From Micromonospora sp. WMMA1947 (GTDB lineage: Bacteria; Actinomycetota; Actinomycetes; Mycobacteriales; Micromonosporaceae), in assembly GCF_027497355.1 (NCBI RefSeq), contig NZ_CP114909.1, positions 6,158,001 to 6,222,000 of the forward strand: DNA of 64,000 nucleotides, given 5' to 3'. Every line of letters begins with the position of its first letter. Position 1 is the stretch's first letter. A model generated the notes under the pieces. That model saw only the letters and a program-made list of their open reading frames with translations. It searched no databases and was not told where the DNA came from. Of this stretch, positions 55,204 to 64,000 are shown in pieces. The translations under genes and the position numbers were made by a program.

Positions 55204-55932
55204 ATGCCGGATGCGATCTTCGCCCATCCTCGGCTCGCGCCGGTCTACGACGCGTTCGACGGCGACCGGGACGACCTGGACGCGTACCTCGCGATCGCCG
55301 ACGAGCTGGACGCGCGCGTGGTGCTCGACCTCGGCTGCGGCACCGGGAACCTGGCCCTGCTGCTCGCCCCGCACGGCCGTACCGTCGTGGGGGTCGACCC
55401 GGCCGAGGCGTCCCTCGCCGTCGCCCGGTCGAAGGACCGCGAAGGCCGCGTGCGCTGGGTGCACGGCGACGCCACGACGCTGCCACCGCTGCGCGCCGAC
55501 CTGGCCGTGATGACCGGCAACGTGGCGCAGGTGTTCTGCACCGACGACGACTGGGCGCGCACCCTGCGGGGCGTCCACGCGGCGCTGCGGCCCGGCGGGC
55601 ATCTCGTGTTCGAGGCGCGGCGTCCCGAGCGCCGGGCGTGGGAGGAGTGGGCGGCGGACAGCGCGCCGGTGACTCGGGACGTGCCGGGCGTCGGGCCGGT
55701 GGAACGACGTCTCGAGGTCACCGCTGTGGAACTGCCGTTCGTGTCCTTCCGGTTCACGTACCGGTTCCCGGCCGACGGCGCCGTCCTCACGTCGGACTCG
55801 ACGCTGCGGTTCCGCGACCGGGACGAGGTCGAGGCGAGCCTGGCGGCCGCCGGCTACCGGGTGCTCGACGTGCGGGACGCGCCCGACCGCCCCGGCCGGG
55901 AGTTCGTCTTCGTCGCCCAGCGGTCGACCTGA
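55204..55932 (+). CDS. Class I SAM-dependent methyltransferase
   Basis: A 242-residue methyltransferase. The SAM motif VVLDLGCGTGNLALLLAPHG is followed by VVGVDPAEASLAVARS and LRPGGHLVFEARRP. The C-terminal half (VTSDSTLRF-type sheet and VEASLAAAGYRVLDVRDA) is that of small-molecule methyltransferases. ATG 55204 has a TACAGT -10 box six bases upstream; an upstream TTG at 55159 would start inside the repeat. It interrupts the glucan genes but nothing else links it to them. Confidence 0.85.
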   Translation: MPDAIFAHPRLAPVYDAFDGDRDDLDAYLAIADELDARVVLDLGCGTGNLALLLAPHGRTVVGVDPAEASLAVARSKDREGRVRWVHGDATTLPPLRADLAVMTGNVAQVFCTDDDWARTLRGVHAALRPGGHLVFEARRPERRAWEEWAADSAPVTRDVPGVGPVERRLEVTAVELPFVSFRFTYRFPADGAVLTSDSTLRFRDRDEVEASLAAAGYRVLDVRDAPDRPGREFVFVAQRST

Positions 55933-56157
55933 ACGTCGCTGTCGGACGGGCCAGAGCGCCCGGAGCCCGCCGACCCTGTGCCCGAGGCGCGGAGAGAGGC
56001 CGTTCGTGGCACCGGGGCCGGCCGCCGGAAGTCCGCCACCCGTTCGGTGGAACGCCATGGGTGCCTCACCGGCACGGACTCGACGCCCTCGTGAGCGGGT
56101 TGAGGGCTGAGGTGAAGTCGCCGAGCGCGAGAGGATCTCGCGCAGTAGGTTGAGCGG
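55933..56157. other. Spacer upstream of glgE
   Basis: The 225 bp between the methyltransferase and glgE hold no convincing coding sequence. The one feature is a hairpin-plus-promoter arrangement at 56125-56151, annotated separately. Confidence 0.5.
56125..56151 (+). promoter_or_regulatory. glgE promoter with an inverted repeat in the -35/-10 spacer
   Basis: GCGCGAGA (56125-56132) pairs exactly with TCTCGCGC (56136-56143) around GGA. Two bases later comes TAGGTT (56146-56151), a TANNNT -10 box that ends six bases before GTG 56158. The dyad occupies the -35 to -10 spacer, the classic place for a repressor, and glgE appears to be leaderless. Confidence 0.5.
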
Positions 56158-58254
56158 GTGACTGGACGGTTCCCGATCGAAGACGTCTCCCCCGTCGTCT
56201 CCTGCGGTCGCTACCCGGCCAAGGCGGTGGTCGGCGAGGTCGTGCCGGTGTCGGCACGGGCCTATCGCGAGGGCCACGACGCGCTCGGGTGCAACGTGGT
56301 CTGGCTCGGCCCGGACGGCGCGGCCCGCCCGTTCACCCGGATGCGCCCCGGCGAGCCCGGCCAGGACCGCTGGCACGCCACCATCCGCCCCGACGCGGTG
56401 GGCCTGTGGCGCTTCGCCGTGGAGGCGTTCGGAGACCCGTACCTCACCTGGCAGAACGCGGTCACCAAGAAACTCGCCGCCGGCCAGGGCCCGGCCGAGC
56501 TGGCGAACGACCTGGCCGAGGGCGTACGCGTGCTCACCGCCGCGCTCGACCTGGTGCCGAAGGCCGACCGTGATCGCGTACGCGAAGCCGTGCGAGCCCT
56601 GGCCGACGACGACCTGGACCTGCCGCGGCGGGTGAGCGCGGCGCTGGATCTGGCCGACCTGCTGTGGGAGCACCCGGTGCGCGAGCTGGTCACCACCGGC
56701 GAGGAGCGCACGATCTGGGTGGACCGGCCGCGGGCGCTCTTCTCCGCCTGGTACGAGTTCTTCCCCCGCTCGGAGGGCGCGGTCCCGGCGACCGTCGACG
56801 CGCCGGCCCGTTCCGGCACGTTCGCCACCGCGATCCAGCGGCTGCCGGGTGTCGCGGCGATGGGTTTCGACGTGCTCTACCTGCCGCCGATCCACCCGAT
56901 CGGCCGGGTCAACCGCAAGGGCCGCAACAACGCGCTCACCGCCGGGCCGGACGACGTGGGCTCGCCGTGGGCGATCGGCGCGGCCGAGGGCGGCCACGAC
57001 GCCATCCACCCCGACCTGGGTACGCCGGAGGACTTCCGCGACTTCGTCGCGGCCGCCGCCGAGCAGGGGCTGGAGGTGGCGATGGACCTGGCGTTGCAGT
57101 GCGCGCCGGACCACCCGTGGGTCACCGAGCACCCGGAGTGGTTCACCACCCGGGCCGACGGCAGCATCGCGTACGCGGAGAACCCGCCGAAGAAGTACCA
57201 GGACATCTACCCGCTGAACTTCGACAACGACCCGGAGGGCATCCGGGCCGAGGTGCTGCGGGTGGTGCTGCACTGGGTCGGCGAGGGCGTCCGGATCTTC
57301 CGGGTGGACAACCCGCACACCAAGCCGTTCGACTTCTGGCACTGGCTGATCGCCGAGGTCAAGAAGGTCGACCCGGACGTGCTGTTCCTGGCCGAGGCGT
57401 TCACCCGGCCGGCGATCATGCACGGCCTGGGCAAGATCGGCTTCACCCAGTCGTACACCTATTTCACCTGGCGCACGACGGCGGCCGAGATGCGGGAGTA
57501 CTGCGAGGAGCTGGTCGCCTCGGTCGACTGGATGCGGCCGAACTTCTGGCCCAACACGCCGGACATCCTGCACTCGTCGTTGCAGCACGGCGGGCCGCCG
57601 ATGTTCAAGATCCGGGCGGTGCTGGCGGCGCTGCTGTCCCCCTCGTGGGGCATGTACGCCGGGTTCGAACTGTTCGAGCACGTGGCCCGGCCGGGCGCCG
57701 AGGAGTACCTGGACAACGAGAAGTACGAGCTGCGGCCCCGGGACTGGGACGCGGCGCTGGCGCAGGGCCGGTCGCTGGCGCCGTTCATCACCACGCTGAA
57801 CCGGGTACGCCGGGACAACCCCGCCCTGCACCAGCTGCGCAACCTGCGGTTCCACGACATCGACAACCCGGCGCTGCTGTGCTGGTCGAAGCACGACCCG
57901 GAGACCGGCAACACGGTGATCGTGGTCTGCTCGTTCGACTCCCGCGAGGTGCAGTGGGGCAACACCACACTCGACATGCCGGCGCTCGGGCTGGACTGGC
58001 ACGAGCGGTTCACCGTGCGCGACGAGCTGACCGGCGCCGAGTACGACTGGGGGCAGCGCAACGCGGTACGCCTCGACCCGTACCTGCAGCCCGCGCACGT
58101 GCTCACCGTGCGCCGCCCGGCCGCACCGGCCCCTGCCGAACCGGAGCACCCGGCCGCGCCCGACCTGACAGTGGAAGACGTACCCGCCGACCTCTCCGGC
58201 GGCACCGCCCCGACCGCACCGGCCGACAAGGACGACGCCCGATGGACCAGCTGA
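56158..58254 (+). CDS. glgE: Alpha-1,4-glucan:maltose-1-phosphate maltosyltransferase
   Basis: A 698-residue GH13_3 enzyme that extends glucan chains with maltose from maltose-1-phosphate. The catalytic nucleophile is Asp384 ([20 protein letters not shown]) and the acid/base Glu413 ([20 protein letters not shown]). A beta-sandwich N-domain (residues 1-90) and the helical S-domain precede the barrel. The last ~45 residues are Pro/Ala-rich and unlike other GlgE proteins. GTG 56158 is leaderless by its -10 box. The glgB start lies 13 bases inside its 3' end. Confidence 0.95.
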   Translation: MTGRFPIEDVSPVVSCGRYPAKAVVGEVVPVSARAYREGHDALGCNVVWLGPDGAARPFTRMRPGEPGQDRWHATIRPDAVGLWRFAVEAFGDPYLTWQNAVTKKLAAGQGPAELANDLAEGVRVLTAALDLVPKADRDRVREAVRALADDDLDLPRRVSAALDLADLLWEHPVRELVTTGEERTIWVDRPRALFSAWYEFFPRSEGAVPATVDAPARSGTFATAIQRLPGVAAMGFDVLYLPPIHPIGRVNRKGRNNALTAGPDDVGSPWAIGAAEGGHDAIHPDLGTPEDFRDFVAAAAEQGLEVAMDLALQCAPDHPWVTEHPEWFTTRADGSIAYAENPPKKYQDIYPLNFDNDPEGIRAEVLRVVLHWVGEGVRIFRVDNPHTKPFDFWHWLIAEVKKVDPDVLFLAEAFTRPAIMHGLGKIGFTQSYTYFTWRTTAAEMREYCEELVASVDWMRPNFWPNTPDILHSSLQHGGPPMFKIRAVLAALLSPSWGMYAGFELFEHVARPGAEEYLDNEKYELRPRDWDAALAQGRSLAPFITTLNRVRRDNPALHQLRNLRFHDIDNPALLCWSKHDPETGNTVIVVCSFDSREVQWGNTTLDMPALGLDWHERFTVRDELTGAEYDWGQRNAVRLDPYLQPAHVLTVRRPAAPAPAEPEHPAAPDLTVEDVPADLSGGTAPTAPADKDDARWTS

Positions 58255-60344
58255 TCACCGGCGAGGTACACGACCCGCACGCCGTGCTCGGCGCGCACCC
58301 GGCCGGCGGGAGCACCACGATCCGGACGCTGCGCCGGGGCGCCGGCGAGGTGACGGTGCTGGTCGACGGCGAGGCGCACCCGATGAAGCGGGTCCACGAC
58401 GCCGGTGTCTTCGAGGCGGTGCTCCCCGGCGAGGTGCTCGACTACCGGGTCGAGGTGGACGGCACGACGCACGACGACCCGTACCGTTATCCGCCCACGC
58501 TCGGCGACCTCGACCTGCACCTGATCGGCGAGGGCCGCCACGAGCGGCTCTGGGCGGCGCTCGGCGCCCGCGTGTTCGACGAGGGCGTCGCGTTCACCGT
58601 CTGGGCGCCCAACGCACGGGCCGTGCGGCTGATCGGCGACGTCACCGGCTGGGCGCCGGACGACGGGTGGCCGATGCGGTCGCTCGGCTCCAGCGGCGTG
58701 TGGGAGATCTTCGTGCCCGGCCTGCCGGTGGGCAGCCGCTACAAGTACCGCATCCTGGGCGCCGACGGCCGGTGGCGGGACAAGGCCGACCCGATGGCCG
58801 CGCGCACCGAGGTGCCGCCGGCCACCGCGTCGGTGGTGCACGAGTCACGGTACGAGTGGGGCGACGCGGACTGGCTCGCGCGCCGGTCCCGGCAGGCGCC
58901 GCACCAGGAGCCGATGAGCGTGTACGAGGTGCACCTGGGCTCCTGGCGGCCCGGCCTCGGCTACCGGGAACTGGCCGAGCAGCTCACCGCGTACGTGCTG
59001 GAGATGGGCTTCACCCACGTGGAGTTCCTGCCGGTGATGGAGCATCCGTTCGGCGGTTCGTGGGGCTACCAGGTCACCGGCTACTACGCGCCGACCGCCC
59101 GGTTCGGCGACCCGGACGACTTCCGGTACCTGGTGGACCGGCTGCACGCGGCCGGCATCGGCGTGCTCCTGGACTGGGTGCCAGCGCACTTCCCGAAGGA
59201 CGAGTGGGCGCTCGCGCGCTTCGACGGCACCCCGCTGTACGAGCACCCCGACCCGCGTCGCGGCGAGCACCCCGACTGGGGCACGTACGTCTTCGACTTC
59301 GGCCGCAACGAGGTGCGCAACTTCCTCGTCGCCAACGCGCTGTACTGGCTCGACGAGTTCCACATCGACGGGCTGCGCGTGGACGCGGTCGCGTCGATGC
59401 TCTACCTGGACTACTCGCGCTCCGACGGGCAGTGGGCGCCGAACGTGCACGGCGGCCGGGAGAACCTGGAGGCGATCGCGTTCCTCCAGGAGGTCAACGC
59501 CACCGTCTACCGGCACCACCCGGGCGTGCTGATGATCGCCGAGGAGTCCACCGCCTGGCCCGGCGTCACCAGGCCCACCTCCGAGGGCGGGCTCGGGTTC
59601 GGGTTCAAGTGGAACATGGGCTGGATGCACGACACCCTGCTCTACACCTCGAAGGACCCGATCTACCGGCAGCACCACCACCATCAGCTCACGTTCTCGC
59701 TGGCGTACGCGTGGAGCGAGAACTACGTGCTGCCGATCAGCCACGACGAGGTGGTGCACGGCAAGGGGTCACTGGCGGGCAAGATGCCCGGCGACACCTG
59801 GCAGCGGCTGGCGACGGTACGGGCACTGCTGGCGTACATGTGGGCGCACCCGGGCAAGCAACTGCTGTTCATGGGCTGCGAGCTGGCCGACGACAGGGAG
59901 TGGAGCGAGGAGCGCGGCCTCGACTGGTACCTCACCCACGACCCGGCCCGCGCCGGTGTGCAGCGGCTGGTCGCCGACCTGAACCGCGTCTACCGGGCCA
60001 GCCCGGCGCTCTGGGCGCAGGACACCGACCCGGCCGGTTTCCGCTGGATCGCCGGGGACGACGTCGCCAACAACGCGGTGTCGTTCATCCGGATCGCCCC
60101 GGACGGACAGACGCTGGTGTGCGTGGCGAATTTCTCCGCGTTGCCGCTGGAGGACTACCGGATCGGTCTGCCGGCCGCAGGTACGTGGGCCGAGGCGCTG
60201 AACACCGACGCCCACCACTACGGCGGTTCCGGCGTGGGCAACCTGGGCGAGGTGCACGCGGAGAACGTCCCGTGGCACGGCCTGCCCGCGTCGGTCGCCC
60301 TGCGCGTCCCCCCGCTTGGCGTCCTCTGGCTCCGCCCGGCCTGA
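58242..60344 (+). CDS. glgB: 1,4-alpha-glucan branching enzyme
   Basis: A 700-residue GH13 enzyme adding alpha-1,6 branches to the glucan made by GlgE. A CBM48-type N-domain (residues 100-200, [19 protein letters not shown]) precedes the barrel. The nucleophile is Asp381 ([19 protein letters not shown]) and the acid/base Glu434 ([14 protein letters not shown]), spaced 53 residues apart as in known enzymes. [18 protein letters not shown] contains the transition-state residues. ATG 58242 overlaps the end of glgE by 13 bases. A strong hairpin lies 120 bases downstream. Confidence 0.96.
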   Translation: MDQLITGEVHDPHAVLGAHPAGGSTTIRTLRRGAGEVTVLVDGEAHPMKRVHDAGVFEAVLPGEVLDYRVEVDGTTHDDPYRYPPTLGDLDLHLIGEGRHERLWAALGARVFDEGVAFTVWAPNARAVRLIGDVTGWAPDDGWPMRSLGSSGVWEIFVPGLPVGSRYKYRILGADGRWRDKADPMAARTEVPPATASVVHESRYEWGDADWLARRSRQAPHQEPMSVYEVHLGSWRPGLGYRELAEQLTAYVLEMGFTHVEFLPVMEHPFGGSWGYQVTGYYAPTARFGDPDDFRYLVDRLHAAGIGVLLDWVPAHFPKDEWALARFDGTPLYEHPDPRRGEHPDWGTYVFDFGRNEVRNFLVANALYWLDEFHIDGLRVDAVASMLYLDYSRSDGQWAPNVHGGRENLEAIAFLQEVNATVYRHHPGVLMIAEESTAWPGVTRPTSEGGLGFGFKWNMGWMHDTLLYTSKDPIYRQHHHHQLTFSLAYAWSENYVLPISHDEVVHGKGSLAGKMPGDTWQRLATVRALLAYMWAHPGKQLLFMGCELADDREWSEERGLDWYLTHDPARAGVQRLVADLNRVYRASPALWAQDTDPAGFRWIAGDDVANNAVSFIRIAPDGQTLVCVANFSALPLEDYRIGLPAAGTWAEALNTDAHHYGGSGVGNLGEVHAENVPWHGLPASVALRVPPLGVLWLRPA

Positions 60345-60466
60345 CGGCGTCGCCCGATGGTCGGCCGGCCCGATCGGCGACCGCCCCACACCGCACCCTG
60401 CTCCCGGCCGGCAGATCACCCTCGCCGGTGCTGCCCGGGCCGGCGGAAGGTTCTCGGTTTGAGCGT

Positions 60467-60502
60467 TATGACTCAGAGGCATATTTATGCCTCTGAGTCA
60501 TA
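60467..60502. repeat. Perfect 16-bp AT-rich hairpin after glgB
   Basis: TATGACTCAGAGGCAT (60467-60482) pairs exactly with 60487-60502 around an ATTT loop. Its base composition is far from its surroundings. I recall the same palindrome scattered in Micromonospora genomes, so it is probably an interspersed element; it could also terminate both convergent genes. Confidence 0.7.
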
Positions 60503-60584
60503 CCCGTCGCGGGGAGTAGTTTCCTGGGGCGGGACTACGCAACGTGTTGAGGGACCGCCCGTCGGCGCGGGCCGACCGCAGGAG

Positions 60585-61625
60585 TCAGACCAGGTCGGCT
60601 TCGCGCAGGAGCTTCCAGAGGCCGGCGCCGTCGGGGGCGCTGAGCCACTTCTGGCCCACCGGGCCCGAGGACGACCGCCCGGCCGGTGCGGGCAGGCTGC
60701 CGGCCAGCACCGACTGGGTCGGGGACAGCTGCCGGATCGCCACCCCTGCGACGTGGTCCGGGTGCGCGGCGGCGAACTCCCGGTAGATCTCCGGGTCGTG
60801 CTGCCCGTCGTCGCCGATGAGCAGCCACCGCACCTCGGGGAACTCCCGGGACAGCCGGGCCAGCGTGGCCCGCTTGTGTTCCCGGCCGCTGCGGAACCAC
60901 CTGTCGGCGGTCGGCCCCCAGTCGGTGAGCAGCAGCGGCCCGGCCGGGTAGAGGTGCCGGGACAGGAACCGGGTGAGCGTCGGCGCGACGTTCCAGGCGC
61001 CGGTGGACAGGTAGAAGACCGGCGCGCCCGGGTGGGCGGTGGCCAGCCGCTCGTACAGCACCGCCATGCCGGGCACCGCGGTGCGGGCGTGCTCGTCCAG
61101 CACGAACGTGTTCCACGCGGCGAGCAGCGGCCGGGGCAGCGCGGTCACCATGACGGTGTCGTCGATGTCGGAGATGATGCCGAACCGGACGGCCGGGTCG
61201 AGGACGCGGACCAGCGCCTCCACCGGCTCGGCGTCGGCGACGCTGAGGCGTACGCAGCCCCAGCCCGGGGTGAAGTCGGCCTCGATCACGGTGTCGACGA
61301 AGCCGCTGCGGTCGGCGGTCACCTCCTGGCGCACGCCGTCGGCCTCGATGGTCACTTTCACGTGCTTGGCGGGCAGTGTGGCGAAGCTGCGCCAGCCCCG
61401 CACCTTGTCCAGCCGGCCCCGCCGCCGCGTGTCCGGACGCCCGAGCAGCACCCGGCAGAGCACGCGCGCCCAGCCCGGGGCGCCGTAGCCCGCGTACGCG
61501 ATGATGTTCGGCTGCCACCCGGTGCGCCGCAACCGGCGCTCCACCAGGCCGTGCACGGCGTCCTCGAAGCGCGCGGCGCGGTGCAGTTGCGGTACGGCCA
61601 GCTGGTCCGGTGGTGTGGGTGGCAC
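60585..61625 (-). CDS. App1/DUF2183-type phosphatidate phosphatase-like protein
   Basis: A 346-residue protein whose core has the HAD-type motif GIISDIDDTVMVTALPRPLL and YLSTGAWNVAPTLTRFLS, then LIGDDGQHDPEIYREFA. These are the marks of App1-like phosphatases, which remove phosphate from phosphatidic acid in yeast; the bacterial substrate is unknown. About 170 residues precede this core, with an immunoglobulin-like beta-domain (VKVTIEADGVRQEVTADRSG). GTG 61625 is a tentative start; TTG 61688 is also possible. Confidence 0.82.
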   Translation of the reverse strand: MPPTPPDQLAVPQLHRAARFEDAVHGLVERRLRRTGWQPNIIAYAGYGAPGWARVLCRVLLGRPDTRRRGRLDKVRGWRSFATLPAKHVKVTIEADGVRQEVTADRSGFVDTVIEADFTPGWGCVRLSVADAEPVEALVRVLDPAVRFGIISDIDDTVMVTALPRPLLAAWNTFVLDEHARTAVPGMAVLYERLATAHPGAPVFYLSTGAWNVAPTLTRFLSRHLYPAGPLLLTDWGPTADRWFRSGREHKRATLARLSREFPEVRWLLIGDDGQHDPEIYREFAAAHPDHVAGVAIRQLSPTQSVLAGSLPAPAGRSSSGPVGQKWLSAPDGAGLWKLLREADLV

Positions 61626-61743
61626 ACGGCAACAGTGCCACAACCGGCCCGGCCGGGCCACGCGAGTGATCCACGCCGATCCGCCCAAAGGCCGGGCGCC
61701 GCCGTGACAGACTTCGGTCGGGACGACGACGGGGGCGTTGGTC

Positions 61744-63348
61744 GTGTCGACGACGAAGCGGGACCGGGTACGGCCGCGTCCGGACGCGGCGGCGCTGGTG
61801 GCGCTGCTGCTCGGTGCCGCGGGGGTCGGCTACCGGCTGGTGCTGACACTGCTCACGGTGCCCGCGTCGAACAGCGACGAGGCCACGTTCGGCCTGGCGG
61901 CGCTGCACATCGCCGCCGGTGACGAGCGGCCGGTCTTCCTCTACGGCCAGCGCTACATGGGCGTGCTGGAGTCGTACCTGGCCGCGCCGCTGGTCGGCTG
62001 GGCCGGGCCGAGCTGGCCGGTGCTGCGGCTGCCGCTGCTCGCGCTGTTCGCGGTCTTCCTGTGGCTGGCGTACCGGCTGACCCGCCGCCTGTTCTCCCCC
62101 TGGCTCGCCGTCGCCGTGGTGGGCCTGCTCGCGCTCGGCTCGGAGCGGGTGGTCCGCGACCAGCTCACGGTGGTCGGCGGTCGCCCGGAGGTGAAGCCGG
62201 CGGTGCTGGCGATGCTGCTGATCGCGGTCGCCCTCGGCGACCGGCGGATCCGGCACCACTGGCTGGCCACCGGCGCGTTCGGGCTGCTCGCCGGGCTGGC
62301 CCTCTGGTCGGACTGGCTGATCGCGCCGTACCTGCTGGTGGCGGCCGTGGTGCTCGCGGTGGCGGTGCCCCGGGACCTGATCGGCTGGCCGGGCGTGCTG
62401 CTGGTCGTGGGCTTCCTGGCCGGGATCGCCCCGGTGGTCAAGGACAACCTCGTCGCCCCGCCCGGACAGGACTCGCTGTCGGTGTTCCGCGAGATCAGCA
62501 CCAAGGAGGGGGTCGCGCCGTCGCTCGCCGAGCGGCTGCGCGGCGGGCTGCTGGAGGGCGTGCCGCTGGCCTCCGGCATGTGCCCGATGGACGGCTGCGC
62601 GCGCTGGGCGCAGTGGTTCGGCGTGCTCTACCCGGTGCTGCTGGTGGCCGCCGCCGCGCTCGGGCTGGTCGCCTACCGCCGGGCCGCCGACCACGCCGCG
62701 CGGGTCCGGGCCGTGGCGATCATCGCCCTGGTCGTGGGCGCGGCGCTGACCCTTCTGGCGTACGTGCGCAGCCCGCTCGCCGCGACCGACCCGCTCGGCA
62801 ACGCCCGCTACCTGTCGGTGCTCCAGATCTCGCTGCCGGCCGTGCTGTGGCCGCTCTGGCTGGCCGCCGCGCACGCGCTGCGGGCCACCGCCGGGTGGGC
62901 GGCCCGGCTCGGCGGCGCCACGGCGGCGGTGGTGCTGGCCGCGCTGACCGCCGCCACGCTGGCCGGCACCGTGGCGTTCCTGGCCGGCGTGCCGGGCGTA
63001 CGGGACGAGGAACGCGCCGCCCGCCGCCTGGCCGACGCGGTGCGGGCGGCGGGTCTGCACGAGGTGTACGGGGACTACTGGACCTGCAACCGGATGATCT
63101 TCAACACCGGCGAGGCGGTGGCCTGCGGTGTGCTCGACGAACGGCTGACGCCGGGGCAGAACCGCTATCCGGCGTACTGGCGGCGGGTGGCGCGCGCGGA
63201 CCGGCCCGGGTACGTGCTGGCCGTCGGCTCCCCCGCCGAACGCACCCTGCGGCGGCTCCTGGGCGAGCGTGCCGACGCGGCGGTGGTGGCCGAGGTGGGT
63301 GGCAGTCGCGTGTACCACCCCGACCGTGCCGTGCGGCCGTGGCGCTGA
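61744..63348 (+). CDS. GT-C-fold membrane glycosyltransferase-like protein
   Basis: A 534-residue protein with about ten membrane segments. The first extracellular loop has SNSDEATFGLAALHIAAGDERPVFLYGQRYMGVLESYLAA, the acidic-loop pattern of ArnT/PMT-like GT-C enzymes that use lipid-linked sugars. The C-terminal 110 residues form a soluble domain (GLHEVYGDYWTCNRMIFNTGEA). GTG 61744 follows GGGGG by 8 bases; TTG 61738 lies too close to it. Sugar and acceptor are unknown, and the match to the family is general. Confidence 0.72.
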   Translation: MSTTKRDRVRPRPDAAALVALLLGAAGVGYRLVLTLLTVPASNSDEATFGLAALHIAAGDERPVFLYGQRYMGVLESYLAAPLVGWAGPSWPVLRLPLLALFAVFLWLAYRLTRRLFSPWLAVAVVGLLALGSERVVRDQLTVVGGRPEVKPAVLAMLLIAVALGDRRIRHHWLATGAFGLLAGLALWSDWLIAPYLLVAAVVLAVAVPRDLIGWPGVLLVVGFLAGIAPVVKDNLVAPPGQDSLSVFREISTKEGVAPSLAERLRGGLLEGVPLASGMCPMDGCARWAQWFGVLYPVLLVAAAALGLVAYRRAADHAARVRAVAIIALVVGAALTLLAYVRSPLAATDPLGNARYLSVLQISLPAVLWPLWLAAAHALRATAGWAARLGGATAAVVLAALTAATLAGTVAFLAGVPGVRDEERAARRLADAVRAAGLHEVYGDYWTCNRMIFNTGEAVACGVLDERLTPGQNRYPAYWRRVARADRPGYVLAVGSPAERTLRRLLGERADAAVVAEVGGSRVYHPDRAVRPWR

Positions 63349-63358
63349 GCCCGGCCCG

Positions 63359-63370
63359 TACGCTGTGCCG
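63359..63370 (+). promoter_or_regulatory. -10 box for a leaderless yaaA transcript
   Basis: TACGCT (63359-63364) fits TANNNT and ends six bases before GTG 63371. Confidence 0.45.
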
Positions 63371-64000
63371 GTGCTCATCCTGCTGCCCCCGTCCGAGGGG
63401 AAGGCCGAGGCCGGCACCGGCCGCCGGCTGGACCTGTCCCGGCTGTCCCTGACCGAGCTGAACCCGGCCCGGGAGGCGGTCCTGACCGCGCTCGTCGACC
63501 TGTGCGCCGGGCCGGACGAGACGGCGGCCCGGACCGCGCTGGGCCTGACCGAGGGGCAGCGCGGCGAACTGCGGCGCAACGCCCGGCTGCGGGAGACGGC
63601 GACCGCACCGGCCGGGCGGCTCTACACCGGGGTGCTCTACGAGGCGCTCGGCCTGGACACGCTGCCGCCCGACGCGCAGCGGGCGGCCCGCCGCCAGGTG
63701 CTGATCAGCTCCGGCCTGTGGGGCGCGGTCCGCCTCGCCGACCGGATCCCGCCGTACCGCTGCCCGATCGGGGCGCGGCTGCCGGGGCTCGGGGCGCTGT
63801 CGGCGTACTGGCGGGAGGCGCTCGGCCCGGTGCTGGAGCCCGCCGCCGGACGCGGCCCGGTGCTGGACCTGCGCTCCGGGGCGTACGCGGCCACCTGGAC
63901 GCCGCGCGGCGCGCTCGCCGAACGCACGGTGACCGTACGGGTGCTCCACGAGCGGACCGTGGACGGCACGCCGACCCGGTCGGTGGTGAGTCACTTCAAC
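63371..64000 (+). CDS. yaaA: Peroxide stress protein YaaA (DUF328), partial at window end
   Basis: The frame is open from GTG 63371 to the window edge, giving 210 residues of a usual ~250. It begins MLILLPPSEGKAEAGTGRRL, the hallmark PPSEGK of YaaA, then LYTGVLYEALGLDTL, ISSGLWGAVRLADRIPPYRCPIGARLPGLG and VLDLRSGAYAATW. YaaA lowers free iron and limits hydroxyl-radical damage during peroxide stress in E. coli and binds DNA. A -10 box lies six bases before the start. The 3' end is outside the window. Confidence 0.88.
   Translation, partial: MLILLPPSEGKAEAGTGRRLDLSRLSLTELNPAREAVLTALVDLCAGPDETAARTALGLTEGQRGELRRNARLRETATAPAGRLYTGVLYEALGLDTLPPDAQRAARRQVLISSGLWGAVRLADRIPPYRCPIGARLPGLGALSAYWREALGPVLEPAAGRGPVLDLRSGAYAATWTPRGALAERTVTVRVLHERTVDGTPTRSVVSHFN

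Noticed and set aside
55123..58149. 1008-residue minus-strand frame antisense to glgE and the methyltransferase
   Set aside because: Shadow frame rich in Arg, Val, His and Gly with no motifs; the plus-strand genes are certain.
56664..60344. 1226-residue frame suggesting a large fusion protein with GlgB
   Set aside because: The first 526 codons are glgE read in another frame. glgB starts at ATG 58242.
60535..63579. 1014-residue minus-strand frame
   Set aside because: Antisense to the GT-C protein and out of frame with the App1-like gene; His/Gln/Arg-rich shadow composition.

Overview
This is about 64 kb of very GC-rich DNA with densely packed, often start/stop-overlapping genes, GTG starts, TANNNT-type -10 boxes and actinobacterial gene families (mycobacterial Sdh1-type sdhCAB, an F420-type LLM oxidoreductase, the GlgC/GlgM/GlgE/GlgB glucan route). 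I infer an actinomycete, probably of the Micromonosporaceae (Micromonospora-like). Two short intergenic palindromes (55143-55160, 60467-60502) resemble interspersed elements I remember from that family, but this is memory and not a search. I see no tRNA, rRNA, CRISPR array, insertion sequence or phage gene.

Layout. 1-5.9 kb: the 3' part of an HrpA-type RNA helicase, then a LysR regulator divergent from sdhCAB. 6.0-30.8 kb: a catabolic island of acyl-CoA dehydrogenases, a methylacyl-CoA racemase-like protein, enoyl-CoA hydratases, thiolase, aldehyde and alcohol dehydrogenases, short-chain dehydrogenases, an acyl-CoA synthetase and four regulators. It contains two Tat-exported DUF2236 proteins that keep the heme-pocket residues of rubber oxygenase Lcp, a third DUF2236 (MpaB-type) protein, and a short relic of an OxiB-like molybdenum aldehyde dehydrogenase subunit. 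I read it as a polyisoprene (rubber) or branched-isoprenoid degradation locus. Lcp would cleave the polymer outside the cell, dehydrogenases would oxidise the carbonyl ends, FadD would load CoA, the racemase would fix 2-methyl stereochemistry, and the remaining enzymes would run beta-oxidation into the TCA cycle.

30.8-50 kb: a cell-surface polysaccharide region in three blocks. These are a sugar-phosphate transferase with a PglD-type acetyltransferase; a PglE-type aminotransferase with two glycosyltransferases; and a six-gene leftward operon (nucleotidyltransferase, two sugar epimerases, O-antigen ligase/polymerase-like protein, flippase, glycosyltransferase). Housekeeping-type genes sit between them: a dGTPase-like HD protein, a glucuronyl C5-epimerase-like secreted protein, Tex, a small unknown protein and a DUF389 membrane protein. 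50-60.3 kb: NAD kinase, phosphoglucomutase, and the glgC, glgM, glgE and glgB genes of the maltose-1-phosphate glucan pathway. 60.5-64 kb: an App1-like phosphatase, a GT-C-type membrane protein and the start of yaaA.

Regulation visible in the sequence: a T-N11-A LysR box and an inverted repeat at sdhC; an identical 12-base motif at two divergent promoters flanking the gntR/ald genes; two adjacent genes each encoding a head-to-tail double TetR protein; and a recurrent TANNNT-N6/7-start arrangement at about nine genes, suggesting leaderless transcripts. Several perfect hairpins mark gene ends.
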